Assembly (NCBI GenBank): GCA_938030095.1
Contig: CALHGK010000004.1
Location: forward strand, 101,194-165,193
Origin: an uncultured Candidatus Saccharibacteria bacterium
GTDB lineage: Bacteria; Patescibacteriota; Saccharimonadia; Saccharimonadales; Saccharimonadaceae
Direction of reading: 5' to 3'
DNA: 64,000 nucleotides
In this document: piece by piece, positions 43,244 to 51,965 of the stretch
Position numbering within the stretch: the first letter of the stretch is position 1
Layout of the letters: every line of letters starts with the position of its first letter
The notes under the pieces: model-generated
The model's database searches: none
What the model saw: only the letters and a program-made list of their open reading frames with translations
What the model was told of the DNA's origin: nothing
Made by a program: the position numbers and the translations under genes

Positions 43244-44035
43244 ATGTACGACAAACTTCACGAACTATTTGGCCTGGCGTATCCGCTGCATACCCAGGTA
43301 TGTGGCGATTGGCACGATATATCTCGACCGGTTATTGTGCTTATTCATGGTATTGGGGTAAATCATAATATTTGGCAAGATGTACTCAACCAGCTTGGCG
43401 ACCAGCCGGTCTTGGCGGTCGATTTACTGGGTTTTGGTCAATCGCGCAAGCCTGCCTGGCCCGATTATACCCTGACTGATCATGCGCGTGCCCTGCGCAA
43501 AACGATTCGCCATGCTGCGCCGCTGCGCCAAGTGATCTTGTGCGGGCATTCGCTCGGTACACTAGTCGCAATCGAATACACCAAGCTGTTTCCTCGCCGC
43601 GTCCAAAAGCTTGTGCTGTGCTCACCACCGATCTATCTACCAAGTGATATTGCTAAGCGCCCGCTACGCGAGGCACTACTCAAGACAATTGGCAAAGGAT
43701 TTCTTAAGGCGATCAACGCGTCACCAAAGCTCATTGGCGCAGTTAATCAATACAAGCGGACGCAGAAGAATTTTCATGTCAGCCGCGAAGGGTTTTCGCC
43801 ATATACCAAGACGGCACGCAATAGCATTTTGCTCCAAACATCGCTCGGTGATGCCTGCGCCCTGCCACCATTACCAATGACTATCCTGTATGGTACACTC
43901 GATGCGGTGATGATACCAAAGCACTTTAAGGCAATCCAGCGCCGGCGTCGCAATGTCGTGATCGAGACAGCCATCACTGGCCACGAGATTCGCAAACGCT
44001 ATGCCAAGCTTATTGCCAAACACCTCGAACAATAA
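43244..44035 (+). CDS. Alpha/beta hydrolase
   Basis: A 263-residue alpha/beta-fold hydrolase. It has the oxyanion segment VLIHGIGVNHNIW, the nucleophile elbow GHSLG, the acid in YGTLDAVMIP and the catalytic His in ITGHEIRKRY. VDLLGFGQSRKP is typical of lipase/esterase-type members. The substrate is unknown. TACAAT at 43226-43231 gives a leader of only about 6 nt. Confidence 0.85.
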   Translation: MYDKLHELFGLAYPLHTQVCGDWHDISRPVIVLIHGIGVNHNIWQDVLNQLGDQPVLAVDLLGFGQSRKPAWPDYTLTDHARALRKTIRHAAPLRQVILCGHSLGTLVAIEYTKLFPRRVQKLVLCSPPIYLPSDIAKRPLREALLKTIGKGFLKAINASPKLIGAVNQYKRTQKNFHVSREGFSPYTKTARNSILLQTSLGDACALPPLPMTILYGTLDAVMIPKHFKAIQRRRRNVVIETAITGHEIRKRYAKLIAKHLEQ

Positions 44036-44097
44036 GCTCGCTATTCCTATATAGTATGATACAGTGCTGCACACTACTACACCTTTCCTGATATAAT

Positions 44098-44128
44098 AAA
44101 GCTCCCTTCTACAGCAAGGGAGCTTTAT
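44098..44128. terminator. Bidirectional terminator
   Basis: An 11-bp perfect stem AAAGCTCCCTT/AAGGGAGCTTT with a 7-nt loop lies between the hydrolase and the convergent GH32 gene. Confidence 0.88.
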
Positions 44129-44161
44129 TGTCTATCAGAGAAGAAATTTTCTTGTGCTATG

Positions 44162-45814
44162 TTACCGTGTTTTGTTTTGGAAGTCACATAGTGTCGCCGA
44201 TACGCTATTGTCAGTACTTGACTCCACCACAACTTGCATGGTTGGATCACTTGATAGCTTCATCAGCGAATAGATCTGCCCATCTGGCATAGCAATCTCA
44301 AGACTACCCTTGTCGGCAACGAGATAGACGAAGTAGCGCTGGCGGTTTTGCCAATTATTGTGCACCGCATAGGCCTTCTCGTACTTATTCTTTGCCTCAC
44401 CAGTAATCTTCGAGCTATTGCGCTTCACCTCGTAGGTGCCAGTCTCGGTGTTAAGGTCAACGCTCACACGACTATCCTTTTGGTTGATAAAGACTCGAAC
44501 GTGGCCTTTATTGTTAGCTGTATTATTTGCAAAGTGAAGACTAATCTCTTGCGAGGCTTTGCGATTGACTTTGAGCAATTCTTTGTGGTAGCCATCAAGT
44601 GCTGTTTTCGACGTTCGAGCCGACTGCTTTGTGCGGAGACCGCTGGTGCGGGTATTGTTATTAATCAAGCGCGACCGCACCACATACTTTCCATCCTTTT
44701 GGGTCATCGAGAGGGAATGGGTTGAGCTCATCGAGCCGATATGCTTCGCTTCTTGACCGTCATCCTTCAGAATCTGTCCTTGTGAGTACTCCCAGTTACC
44801 CATCCAGCCAATACTCTTAACGCGTGTTGGGCTTTCTTGGTAGTAATTAGCGCCGTAGTAATCCGTTCCGTAGTCAAGCCGCTCTGGCTGTTGCTCGGCG
44901 ACAAAGTTCCCATTAGCCTCGAGGTGGCCAATCATGTAGTAGCTGCCTGTTGTCGAACCATATTGATAACCATTGGCCCCAAAGAGCAGCGCGTGCTTGG
45001 TAGTCTTTGTTTGTGGATCATAAAAACTCTTGAGGTTAGGACACTCGATAAGGCCAAGATCTTTGCCATCAAGCGTGCTACTGTTGAGCATGGTTGCGCC
45101 CTGGTATTCCCACTTTTTTCCGTCAGTACTTGAGTAGATACCAACCTTATCGCCCTCAGCCAGATACATCATCAGCTTCTTGGTCGATTCATTGTACCAG
45201 ACATGTGGGTCGCGGAAGTTCTGCTCTTTCGATTGAGCCTTCATGACTGGCTGGCTGTGGTTATATGGGTGGTAGGTGCGGCCATCGTCCAGCGAATATG
45301 CTGCGTATTGATGCTGACCGGTCTCGCTATAGCTCGTAAAATAGGCAATTATTGCCGTCTTGGGCAAGTCGCGGAAAAATCCATTGCTATTCTGATACAC
45401 CGAGCCCGAGGCAACTGCCGACCAACCGTTGACAAACTTAGGAATCGCCACACCAAGATCTTCAAAATGTTCCCAATCCTTGGTGCGGATATGGTACCAC
45501 TCAGTGCCATCATTGCTCGATTTATAGTTTTTATTGAGCAGGTAGTAGAGGTGGTAGTAGTCATCCGTTCCTTTGAAGATCGTCTGGATGTCATTCATGA
45601 AGCCTTTTGGCGTATTGTAGTGGTTTGACTGCTGGAATCCGTCGGTATTGGTATTGGTGTTGGTAGCAATGTTTGATAGATTGCTATTGCTGGAGTTGTG
45701 AGCAGATCGTGCGTGAATATAACTCGACCCCACGCTCAGCAGCGCAAAGCCCGCTACCAGCGCAACGAGGGTATATTTAGTGCTGTTTTTCTTCGTTTTG
45801 ATGGTTTTTAGCAT
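44162..45814 (-). CDS. Glycoside hydrolase family 32 (levanase/inulinase/invertase-like), membrane-anchored
   Basis: 550 residues. A basic start and one hydrophobic helix (about 15-35) are followed by an Asn/Ser/Thr-rich linker, then a five-bladed GH32 propeller with the full triad: nucleophile D75 (GFMNDIQ; usual WMNDPN), transition-state stabiliser D202 (FRDPHV) and acid/base E257 (IECPNL). A C-terminal beta-sandwich follows from about residue 400. It would release fructose from levan, inulin or sucrose outside the cell. GAGGAG lies 6 nt before ATG 45814. Sec-type export is expected; no lipobox or LPXTG is visible. Confidence 0.9.
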   Translation of the reverse strand: MLKTIKTKKNSTKYTLVALVAGFALLSVGSSYIHARSAHNSSNSNLSNIATNTNTNTDGFQQSNHYNTPKGFMNDIQTIFKGTDDYYHLYYLLNKNYKSSNDGTEWYHIRTKDWEHFEDLGVAIPKFVNGWSAVASGSVYQNSNGFFRDLPKTAIIAYFTSYSETGQHQYAAYSLDDGRTYHPYNHSQPVMKAQSKEQNFRDPHVWYNESTKKLMMYLAEGDKVGIYSSTDGKKWEYQGATMLNSSTLDGKDLGLIECPNLKSFYDPQTKTTKHALLFGANGYQYGSTTGSYYMIGHLEANGNFVAEQQPERLDYGTDYYGANYYQESPTRVKSIGWMGNWEYSQGQILKDDGQEAKHIGSMSSTHSLSMTQKDGKYVVRSRLINNNTRTSGLRTKQSARTSKTALDGYHKELLKVNRKASQEISLHFANNTANNKGHVRVFINQKDSRVSVDLNTETGTYEVKRNSSKITGEAKNKYEKAYAVHNNWQNRQRYFVYLVADKGSLEIAMPDGQIYSLMKLSSDPTMQVVVESSTDNSVSATLCDFQNKTR

Positions 45815-45854
45815 AGTGCTCCTCAGACTTTTCTTGACATTAGCAAATCAATAA

Positions 45855-45869
45855 ACGGTAAATTATCGT
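45855..45869. promoter_or_regulatory. Imperfect palindrome upstream of the GH32 gene
   Basis: ACGGTAA-A-TTATCGT, a 7+1+7 palindrome with one mismatched pair, about 40 nt upstream of the GH32 start. On the minus strand it includes GATAAT, a possible -10. It is a candidate operator for sugar-responsive control. Confidence 0.35.
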
Positions 45870-46023
45870 TGTCGTTTGTGTTGTTCTCCCGTCGTCTTTC
45901 TTAACTCCTCTCGTCTCGATTGCCCGAAACGAATCCTTACTATCTAGCTAACCAGAAACGCTACTCTATGTCAATGATATCGTTTCGTATAGTACCTCAT
46001 ATACTGCGTGTTCTGACCTCTTA

Positions 46024-46052
46024 TTCAAACTCGCCACCGAAAATGCTATACT
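46024..46052 (+). promoter_or_regulatory. trpS promoter
   Basis: -35 TTCAAA (46024-46029), 17-bp spacer, -10 TATACT (46047-46052), 6 nt to ATG 46059 (leaderless). Confidence 0.72.
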
Positions 46053-46058
46053 ACATAT

Positions 46059-47093
46059 ATGTCCAAAGAAGTTATCCTCACCGGAATTCGTAGCAATGAA
46101 GAGCCAACGCTTGGCAATTATCTTGGTGCCTTTGTGCCAATGGTACAGCTACAGCAGCACTACGCTGGGCGCTACCAGCTCAATATGTTTGTGCCCGACC
46201 TCCACAGCTTTACTACACCGATCGACCACACGACACTCTACGAGAATACGCTGACAAACCTCAAGTATTTCATCGCGGCAGGGCTCGACATCACCGACGA
46301 ACATACGTTTCTCTACCGGCAGAGCTTCATCCCAGCACACAGTGAACTCACATGGATTTTGGACTGCTTTACTGGCTTTGGCGAGATGAGCCGGATGACG
46401 CAGTTTAAAGAAAAGTCAGCTGATAACAGTAGTAATGTTACTGTTGGGCTCTTTAACTACCCTGTCCTCATGGCAGCTGATATCCTTCTTTACAACGCCC
46501 GGTGGGTGCCAGTCGGTGAGGATCAGTTCCAGCACTTGGAGATTACCCGTGATATTGCTCTGCGCATGAATCGTAAATTTGGCGAGCTCTTTACTATTCC
46601 AGAGCCAACTGCCAAGCAAACCGCCTTCATCCAGCGCGACACCGGTCTACGCATCCGCAGCCTGACGAACCCAGAAAAGAAGATGAGTAAGAGTTCAAAC
46701 GACCAAAAGTCCAAGATTAACCTTGCTGATACCCCCGCCCAAGCACGCAAAAAGATCATGGCTGCCACGACAGACTCGCTTGGTGTTATCAACTTCGACT
46801 GGCAACGCCAGCCAGGCATTACTAATCTACTTCAACTGCTTGCAATCTTAACCAACCGTCCGCAAGCTGAGGTGAATGCCGAGTGGGTAGGGCAGACCCA
46901 ATATGGTCCACTCAAGCGTGCAGTAGCTGAGGCAGTGGCTGCTTTCCTCACTGATTTTCAAGCGCGGCTCGCAAACATTTCCGACGAGACACTGCTTGCT
47001 ACTCTCGAGCGCTCTGAGCGAGCGATGAATGAGGTCGCTAGCATCACGCTCCTCCGCGTACAAAAGGCGGTTGGCCTGCGGAGTACATCATGA
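46059..47093 (+). CDS. trpS: Tryptophanyl-tRNA synthetase
   Basis: A 344-residue class I synthetase. The HIGH-type motif is TLGNYLG, the KMSKS loop is KKMSKSSNDQ, and MAADILLYNARWVPVGEDQFQHLEITRDIA spans the tryptophan/ATP pocket (two adjacent segments). It charges tRNA-Trp, whose gene lies at 55149. It heads a run of genes (47119, 48278, 49108) with short gaps. Confidence 0.95.
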   Translation: MSKEVILTGIRSNEEPTLGNYLGAFVPMVQLQQHYAGRYQLNMFVPDLHSFTTPIDHTTLYENTLTNLKYFIAAGLDITDEHTFLYRQSFIPAHSELTWILDCFTGFGEMSRMTQFKEKSADNSSNVTVGLFNYPVLMAADILLYNARWVPVGEDQFQHLEITRDIALRMNRKFGELFTIPEPTAKQTAFIQRDTGLRIRSLTNPEKKMSKSSNDQKSKINLADTPAQARKKIMAATTDSLGVINFDWQRQPGITNLLQLLAILTNRPQAEVNAEWVGQTQYGPLKRAVAEAVAAFLTDFQARLANISDETLLATLERSERAMNEVASITLLRVQKAVGLRSTS

Positions 47094-47118
47094 GTAGAGT
47101 GCGAGATGGAGTCATTGT

Positions 47119-48297
47119 ATGAAAATCACATCAAGCGACCTCCTTGCTATCTTACGCCAGTTTCGTCAAGCAACTGACGATAATGTCCCGCGCCACATCG
47201 ACCAAATCGCCAGTAGCTACCCACAGCCTATCAACCAGCTGGTGCGTTTTCGCTTCGACCGCCGGCAGTACTTTTTGCTCATCGACGACACAGCGGAGGA
47301 TCATGCATCCTACATCATGCAGCAGATCTACACCGCAAAAAGTGATGCAACGGGAGAAATTCTCCCCAACCCACTCAGCGACATCGCAACCTACGGCCTG
47401 CCATTCAAGGGTAAGGATGTCTATCTCTTCCAGCAGCAACGCACCACTCAGCGCCTTGATAGCCTGCTTGCAGCTCGCTACCCCGAGACTAGTCGCTCCA
47501 CCTGGCAAAAGCATATCAAGGCTGGTCACGTCGCTGTCAACGATAGAGTCGTCTGTCAGCCACGCCAACAGGTAGCAGAGACTGACAGTATCGCCATCAA
47601 CCTACCTGATGCAACCGACCATAGCGACAAAACCCTCCCCATCCTCTACATTGATGATGATGTGATCGTTATCAATAAGCCAGCTGGTATCCTGACGCAT
47701 AGCAAGGGGGCGCTCAATGATGAGTTTACGGTAGCGGACTTTTTTCGGCGTTATACCTCGGTTGGACTGGAGACAAATCGGCCCGGGATTGTCCATCGGC
47801 TCGACCGCGACACCAGCGGAGTAATGATTGGTGCACGTACGCCTGAGGCCTTCCAGCGGCTTAAGAAGCAATTTGCCGAGCGCCACGCCAAGAAGACCTA
47901 CCTGGCGATTGTGGCAGGGCAACCTCGTCAGCAGCAAGCCAAGATCGATGTGCCACTGGGGCGTAACCCGGCCGCGCCAAGCACCTTCCGAGCCGATCCA
48001 CGCGGCAAATCTGCCCAGACAATCTACAAAGTACTCGTCGCGCAACCCAGCATAAGCCTGCTCGCTCTGCGCCCCCGCACTGGCCGGACACATCAGCTGC
48101 GCGTCCATCTGGCGTATATTGGCACACCAATCGTTGGTGATCGCATCTATGGATCAGCAGGAGAGCGTCTCCTCCTGCACGCCTACCAGCTCGAAATCAC
48201 AACTCGTGCTGGCCTACGTCAGACGTTTGTTGCACCGCCGCCAGCAGCCTTTATGGCACTCTTTCCTGAGGGAGCCGATGCCATCGCTCGTCTATAA
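47119..48297 (+). CDS. RluA/RluD-family rRNA pseudouridine synthase with extra N-terminal domain
   Basis: 392 residues in three parts. Residues 1-105 have no recognised family. An S4 RNA-binding domain follows (about 107-160, QRLDSLLAARYP, SRSTWQKHIKAGHVAVND). The catalytic domain has VINKPAGILTH and the invariant HRLDRDTSG with catalytic D229, then RPRTGRTHQLRVHLAYIG. It converts uridine to pseudouridine in rRNA. The N-terminal block is unusual: family members normally begin at the S4 domain. Confidence 0.88.
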   Translation: MKITSSDLLAILRQFRQATDDNVPRHIDQIASSYPQPINQLVRFRFDRRQYFLLIDDTAEDHASYIMQQIYTAKSDATGEILPNPLSDIATYGLPFKGKDVYLFQQQRTTQRLDSLLAARYPETSRSTWQKHIKAGHVAVNDRVVCQPRQQVAETDSIAINLPDATDHSDKTLPILYIDDDVIVINKPAGILTHSKGALNDEFTVADFFRRYTSVGLETNRPGIVHRLDRDTSGVMIGARTPEAFQRLKKQFAERHAKKTYLAIVAGQPRQQQAKIDVPLGRNPAAPSTFRADPRGKSAQTIYKVLVAQPSISLLALRPRTGRTHQLRVHLAYIGTPIVGDRIYGSAGERLLLHAYQLEITTRAGLRQTFVAPPPAAFMALFPEGADAIARL

Positions 48298-49105
48298 CCC
48301 CCGCACCGAGCAGCGTCTTGCCCAGCTAGCGCAGCAGCCACCGCAGTCATTGCTTCTTGTTGGTGCGCCTGGACTTGGGCTTATGACCGCAGCACGGCAG
48401 GTTGCGAGCCGCACCGCACTTATCCTCCGGCCTCATACCAGCCAAGGCCACGACGACCAGCAGCGCGGAACGATCCGCGTTGATGATATTCGCTCGCTTC
48501 ATACGCTCACTCAAGGCAAGGCAACAGCTCGGCAATTTGTCATTATCGACGACGCCGACCGGATGACACCTGCCGCCCAAAATGCCTTCCTTAAGCTCCT
48601 CGAAGAACCGCCCCAGGCGCTTCATCTCATCCTCACTAGTCATCAGCCCCAACGCTTGCTGGCAACAATTCGCTCACGCGTCCAGACCGTCCGTATTATC
48701 CCACCTCAGCCAAACCAAGCGGCCACTCAGCTTGATCAACTTGGCATTATTGATCCCACGCGCCGCGCCCAGCTGCAGTTTATTGCTCAGCAGCAGCCTG
48801 CGACGATCGTGCGCTTGGTCGCTAATGACGAGGAATTCCGCACCATTGCTCTGGCAATGACCGATGCACGTCAATATATCACTAGTGCTACCCGCCAACG
48901 CATCGTGATTGGGCAGCGCTATAGTCACGATCGAGCTCGGGCATTGCTCTTGCTTGAGTGCCTGCTACACATTGCATGGCATTCACTCCGGACGCAGCCA
49001 TCGCAGCAGTTGCTTGCCCAGGCAGAGCGTATCGCACGTGCACACGAGCGCATTACTGCCAATGCCAGCGTGCGGATTCAGCTGCTGGCATGTGGTATAC
49101 TATAA
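48278..49105 (+). CDS. holB: DNA polymerase III delta'-like clamp-loader subunit
   Basis: A 275-residue AAA+-fold protein with the delta' arrangement. The P-loop is degenerate (GAPGLGLMT, no Lys), followed by FVIIDDADRMTPAAQNAFLKLLEEPPQ, HLILTSHQPQRLLATIRSRVQ (the SRC/RSR-type arginine) and a helical collar. It serves as the wrench in the clamp loader that opens the beta clamp. ATG 48278 with GAGGGAG upstream overlaps the synthase gene by 20 nt; earlier in-frame starts lie deep inside that gene. Confidence 0.85.
   Translation: MPSLVYNPRTEQRLAQLAQQPPQSLLLVGAPGLGLMTAARQVASRTALILRPHTSQGHDDQQRGTIRVDDIRSLHTLTQGKATARQFVIIDDADRMTPAAQNAFLKLLEEPPQALHLILTSHQPQRLLATIRSRVQTVRIIPPQPNQAATQLDQLGIIDPTRRAQLQFIAQQQPATIVRLVANDEEFRTIALAMTDARQYITSATRQRIVIGQRYSHDRARALLLLECLLHIAWHSLRTQPSQQLLAQAERIARAHERITANASVRIQLLACGIL
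49096..49101 (+). promoter_or_regulatory. -10 box of the TPR gene inside the holB 3' end
   Basis: TATACT ends 6 nt before ATG 49108 and lies within the last codons of holB, so the TPR gene can be transcribed on its own as a leaderless mRNA. No clear -35 is seen. Confidence 0.55.
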
Positions 49106-49107
49106 CT

Positions 49108-49998
49108 ATGTATGGATTATTATTGGTAGCTTGCGCTGGTGCCTTTGCCTTGTGGCAACAGCAATCAGTTGCCGAGACCACCTCACAATTACCAATGCGC
49201 CTCTCGGGCAAGCTTGACCGCCTGTGGGAGGTAGCTCAGGAATCACTCCGCGATCGACGTTATCTCCGCGCCGAGAAGGCACTGCTCACGATCCTGCGGG
49301 TAGATGAGCGTAATGCAACCGCATATAATCGTCTCGGTATTTTATACGCCAAGCAGAAGGCCTTCGATGATGCGATTGAGTGTTTTGAGATCGCTCAAAG
49401 CCTCGAGCCAAGCGCCTCGAGCTTGCACAATGTTGGCCTCATCTATTACGAAACCAAGCGCTACGACAAAGCTGCTCTCGCCTTTGAACAAGCACTGGCA
49501 ATGGAGGACAAGCTGGCTGCGCGGCATATTGCCTATGCCAAGGTACAGGAAAAGCTCGGCCATAGTAAGAAAATGCTGGAGTCACTTGAGCGAGCTGCCA
49601 AGCTAGAGCCTGGTACTCAAACATATCAGCTCCTGGCCGAAGGCTACGAACGAGCTGGCGACCACAAGAAAGCCCAGCGCATCCGTGCCAAGATACAACC
49701 CCAGCCTACCTCTGCGCAATCACCGCAGCACCACCAAGCACAACCAGAGCCTCACCAGCAATCCCAGCAACGCATTACTGTGCCGTCTCAGCAGGTAGAG
49801 CAACAACCTTCAACGGCGTATTACCATCCACCAGCTGCATTGCCCGCTCCAGCAGCGCCAGCGTATACTCAAGCACCTCCGCAGCCGCAGCCAAATGCCG
49901 CCTACAGTCGACAGTCATCCACTGTCCATCCACCAGCACGAGCACCAATGCCCGCTAACCGTATCCAGCGCAGTGCGCCACGCCGCATTACGATGTAG
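49108..49998 (+). CDS. TPR-repeat protein with membrane anchor and Pro/Gln-rich tail
   Basis: 296 residues: a short N-terminal hydrophobic helix (residues 1-18), tetratricopeptide repeats over about 45-190 (AYNRLGILYAKQKAFDDAIECFEIAQSLEP, then SLHNVGLIYYETKRYDKAALAFEQAL and a third), and a disordered tail (190-296) of Pro, Gln, Ala and Tyr. It probably scaffolds proteins at the membrane. Partners are unknown. ATG 49108 is set by the -10 box. Confidence 0.85.
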   Translation: MYGLLLVACAGAFALWQQQSVAETTSQLPMRLSGKLDRLWEVAQESLRDRRYLRAEKALLTILRVDERNATAYNRLGILYAKQKAFDDAIECFEIAQSLEPSASSLHNVGLIYYETKRYDKAALAFEQALAMEDKLAARHIAYAKVQEKLGHSKKMLESLERAAKLEPGTQTYQLLAEGYERAGDHKKAQRIRAKIQPQPTSAQSPQHHQAQPEPHQQSQQRITVPSQQVEQQPSTAYYHPPAALPAPAAPAYTQAPPQPQPNAAYSRQSSTVHPPARAPMPANRIQRSAPRRITM

Positions 49999-50035
49999 CG
50001 CCAGCGGTATAAGGTAGATAAAGGCTAAGTACAAT

Positions 50036-50067
50036 AATAAGGCAGCAGTATGTATGCTGCCTTATTT
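50036..50067 (+). terminator. Terminator after the trpS-TPR gene run
   Basis: A 12-bp perfect stem AATAAGGCAGCA/TGCTGCCTTATT with a 7-nt loop and T run. Confidence 0.85.
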
Positions 50068-50214
50068 ACATTCTCAGGGCGGGGTTTCTCACTACGTAAG
50101 CCCTTTTGTTATTGATATATCCACTAATACACACAATTTTATTGTTCCTACGACAGCCAATACAAAGAGTGGAATAAGCTCCTACCAATTTACAGCTACT
50201 ACGTAACTGCAAAA

Positions 50215-50243
50215 ACAAAAAAGACCTCCCTTAAGAAAGTCTT
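50215..50243 (-). terminator. Terminator of tRNA-Tyr/tRNA-Thr
   Basis: On the minus strand AAGACTTTC-ttaag-GGAGGTCTT (9 bp, two G-U pairs) is followed by a T run, 14 nt past the tRNA-Thr 3' end. Confidence 0.65.
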
Positions 50244-50256
50244 CGCTATATACGCA

Positions 50257-50333
50257 TGGAGCCGCTTTACGGATTCGAACCGTAGACCTACTGTTTACAA
50301 AACAGTTGCTCTGACCAGCTGAGCTAAAGCGGC
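50257..50333 (-). tRNA. tRNA-Thr(TGT)
   Basis: Acceptor GCCGCTT/AAGCGGC, D-arm AGCTCAGCTGGTCAGAGC, anticodon stem ACTGT/ACAGT with loop TTTGTAA (anticodon TGT), T-arm CGGTTCGAATCCG and encoded CCA (50259-50257). It lies 5 nt from tRNA-Tyr in the same orientation, so the two are co-transcribed. Confidence 0.95.
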
Positions 50334-50338
50334 AGGAA

Positions 50339-50423
50339 TGGTACCGGAGGTAGGACTCGAACCTACGAAGCTAAAAAGCGGGAGATTTACAGTCTCCTGT
50401 CATTGCCACTAGACGACTCCGGC
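50339..50423 (-). tRNA. tRNA-Tyr(GTA)
   Basis: Acceptor GCCGGAG/CTCCGGT (G-U first pair), anticodon stem GGAGA/TCTCC with loop CTGTAAA (anticodon GTA), long variable arm, T-arm TAGGTTCGAGTCCTA and encoded CCA (50341-50339). Confidence 0.95.
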
Positions 50424-50606
50424 AAATAAAATGAACTAACTGTGAATTAGTATAGCAAATTTTTTGCCAATGTCAAAGTGCGAATTCCTACATTCAACGA
50501 TTTTCGCTTTTTGGGCTTACGCATAACACCATAGTTGCACCAGAAAACACATAAATCGCAGCTCTTTCTCTGTTATTATCACATATTTTGTTTTATACTA
50601 TCATCC

Positions 50607-51477
50607 ATGACTCACGAAAAACACTTCAACCATGTCCTGGTCACTGCACTATTTACTGACAATGAACCACAACGTACGTCCGAACTCTATCGAAATCACG
50701 ACTATCCGATCTACGAGCACAAGCTGCAAGCATACCCACGTATGCCGCTCTTTCCCTCAATGGTCGTGCGTGAAAAATCAGAAGGAGACACAACGAAACG
50801 TGATGGGATTACAAAATATATCAAAGCTCTATCGGAGAAGTTTGAGCCGTTTACTGTACAACTCGGTGGTGAGGTAGAGATTGGCGGGTCAGTCGGTGAT
50901 TCACAACGAGTTAGAGAAGTTATGCCGAGCAAAGAAGTATTGCGCCTCCGATATGAAATTGGGTATATAGCCAGAAGATTATCAGTTGTATACGACGCCC
51001 GTAGTATGCGTGGTCTCGATACCATGGCATATGTTCAGCGCGGCACACACAATAATGCTGGCACGATTTTACCTGGCGTACAAGAACTTGAGGTAGCTGC
51101 TATCAGCGTAATTACAACTCACTCTGATGATAAAAACACACCAACGAAGGTGATCACCCGCTGCGACTATCCACTTGGTCAACAGCCCGACGCCACCGAA
51201 TTATCAAACGAATTATTTAGCGAGGGTCTGAGTCATTACTTTATGGGTGACGGTACATCCGATGGTCTCACTGAATATTCTGAGCACACGATACCAGGTC
51301 AATCACGCGGTCGTCATTGTGCACCAGATGGAGAAGGTCATGTATATCGGCTACCGCGCCACCGCCGGCCAGTCTAACCTCGTTGCTGATAGTACACTTA
51401 CACTGCGGAGAAAAGGGTGGTTCTCGTCGCATAATTTCAACAAGCGAAAAACATCCGCGTCATCGGTCAATAATAGA
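50607..51477 (+). pseudogene. Unknown soluble protein, probable frameshift near 51297
   Basis: From ATG 50607 (TATACT 7 nt upstream) the frame runs 256 codons to 51377, but its last 23 residues look out of frame (RGRHCAPDGEGHVYRLPRHRRP). From about 51297 the +1 frame gives protein-like sequence (VNHAVVIVHQMEKVMYIGYRA, then GQSNLVADSTLTLR). Removing one G from CCAGGTC (51295-51301) joins them as HTIPVNHAVVIVH. The true C-terminus is unclear because the joined frame stays open into a hairpin at 51479. The PFTVQLGGEVEIG segment faintly recalls 2H phosphoesterases, but the HxT/S motifs are not seen. Function is unassigned. Confidence 0.5.
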
Positions 51478-51478
51478 A

Positions 51479-51503
51479 ATTACCCCACCAACGATGGGGT
51501 AAT
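51479..51503 (-). terminator. Terminator of tRNA-Thr(GGT)
   Basis: On the minus strand ATTACCCC-atcgttggt-GGGGTAAT is followed by TTCTATTATT, 16 nt past the tRNA. Confidence 0.7.
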
Positions 51504-51518
51504 CAACAAATTCAACTA

Positions 51519-51594
51519 TGGAGCCACGATCGGGGCTTGAACCCGAGACCTCATCCTTACCATGGATGCGCTCTACCAACTGAGCTATCGCGGC
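51519..51594 (-). tRNA. tRNA-Thr(GGT)
   Basis: Acceptor GCCGCGA/TCGTGGC (one G-U), D-arm AGCTCAGTTGGTAGAGC, anticodon stem CATCC/GGATG with loop ATGGTAA (anticodon GGT), T-arm CGGGTTCAAGCCCCG and encoded CCA (51521-51519). Confidence 0.95.
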
Positions 51595-51965
51595 ATTACT
51601 TGGTATTCTACCATACGAGGTACGTACCAGCAAGCCTTACTGCTTTGGTTCTTGATGCGTTCGTTTTGCCAGCACACTCACCCTTACTCTTCACTGCTTC
51701 GCCTATAGAGCATGCGAAGTTCTACCAGTGGTCAGCCTACCTCATATAGCATCTATAACTTAACTTTTTGTGCCATACTCAATGTCACAATCGGGGAGGT
51801 TATGATACGTCTAATACATAATTGTCTTAGAATCCATTGACAAATGGGGGTATTCGTGGCTACAATACATATTGTCTATCGTTCGAACGATCTCTTGTCG
51901 ATAGAGTATTTGTACGATAAAGTTTCGTGTTAGAATAAGAGTAACCATTAAATAAAGAGGAGTCT

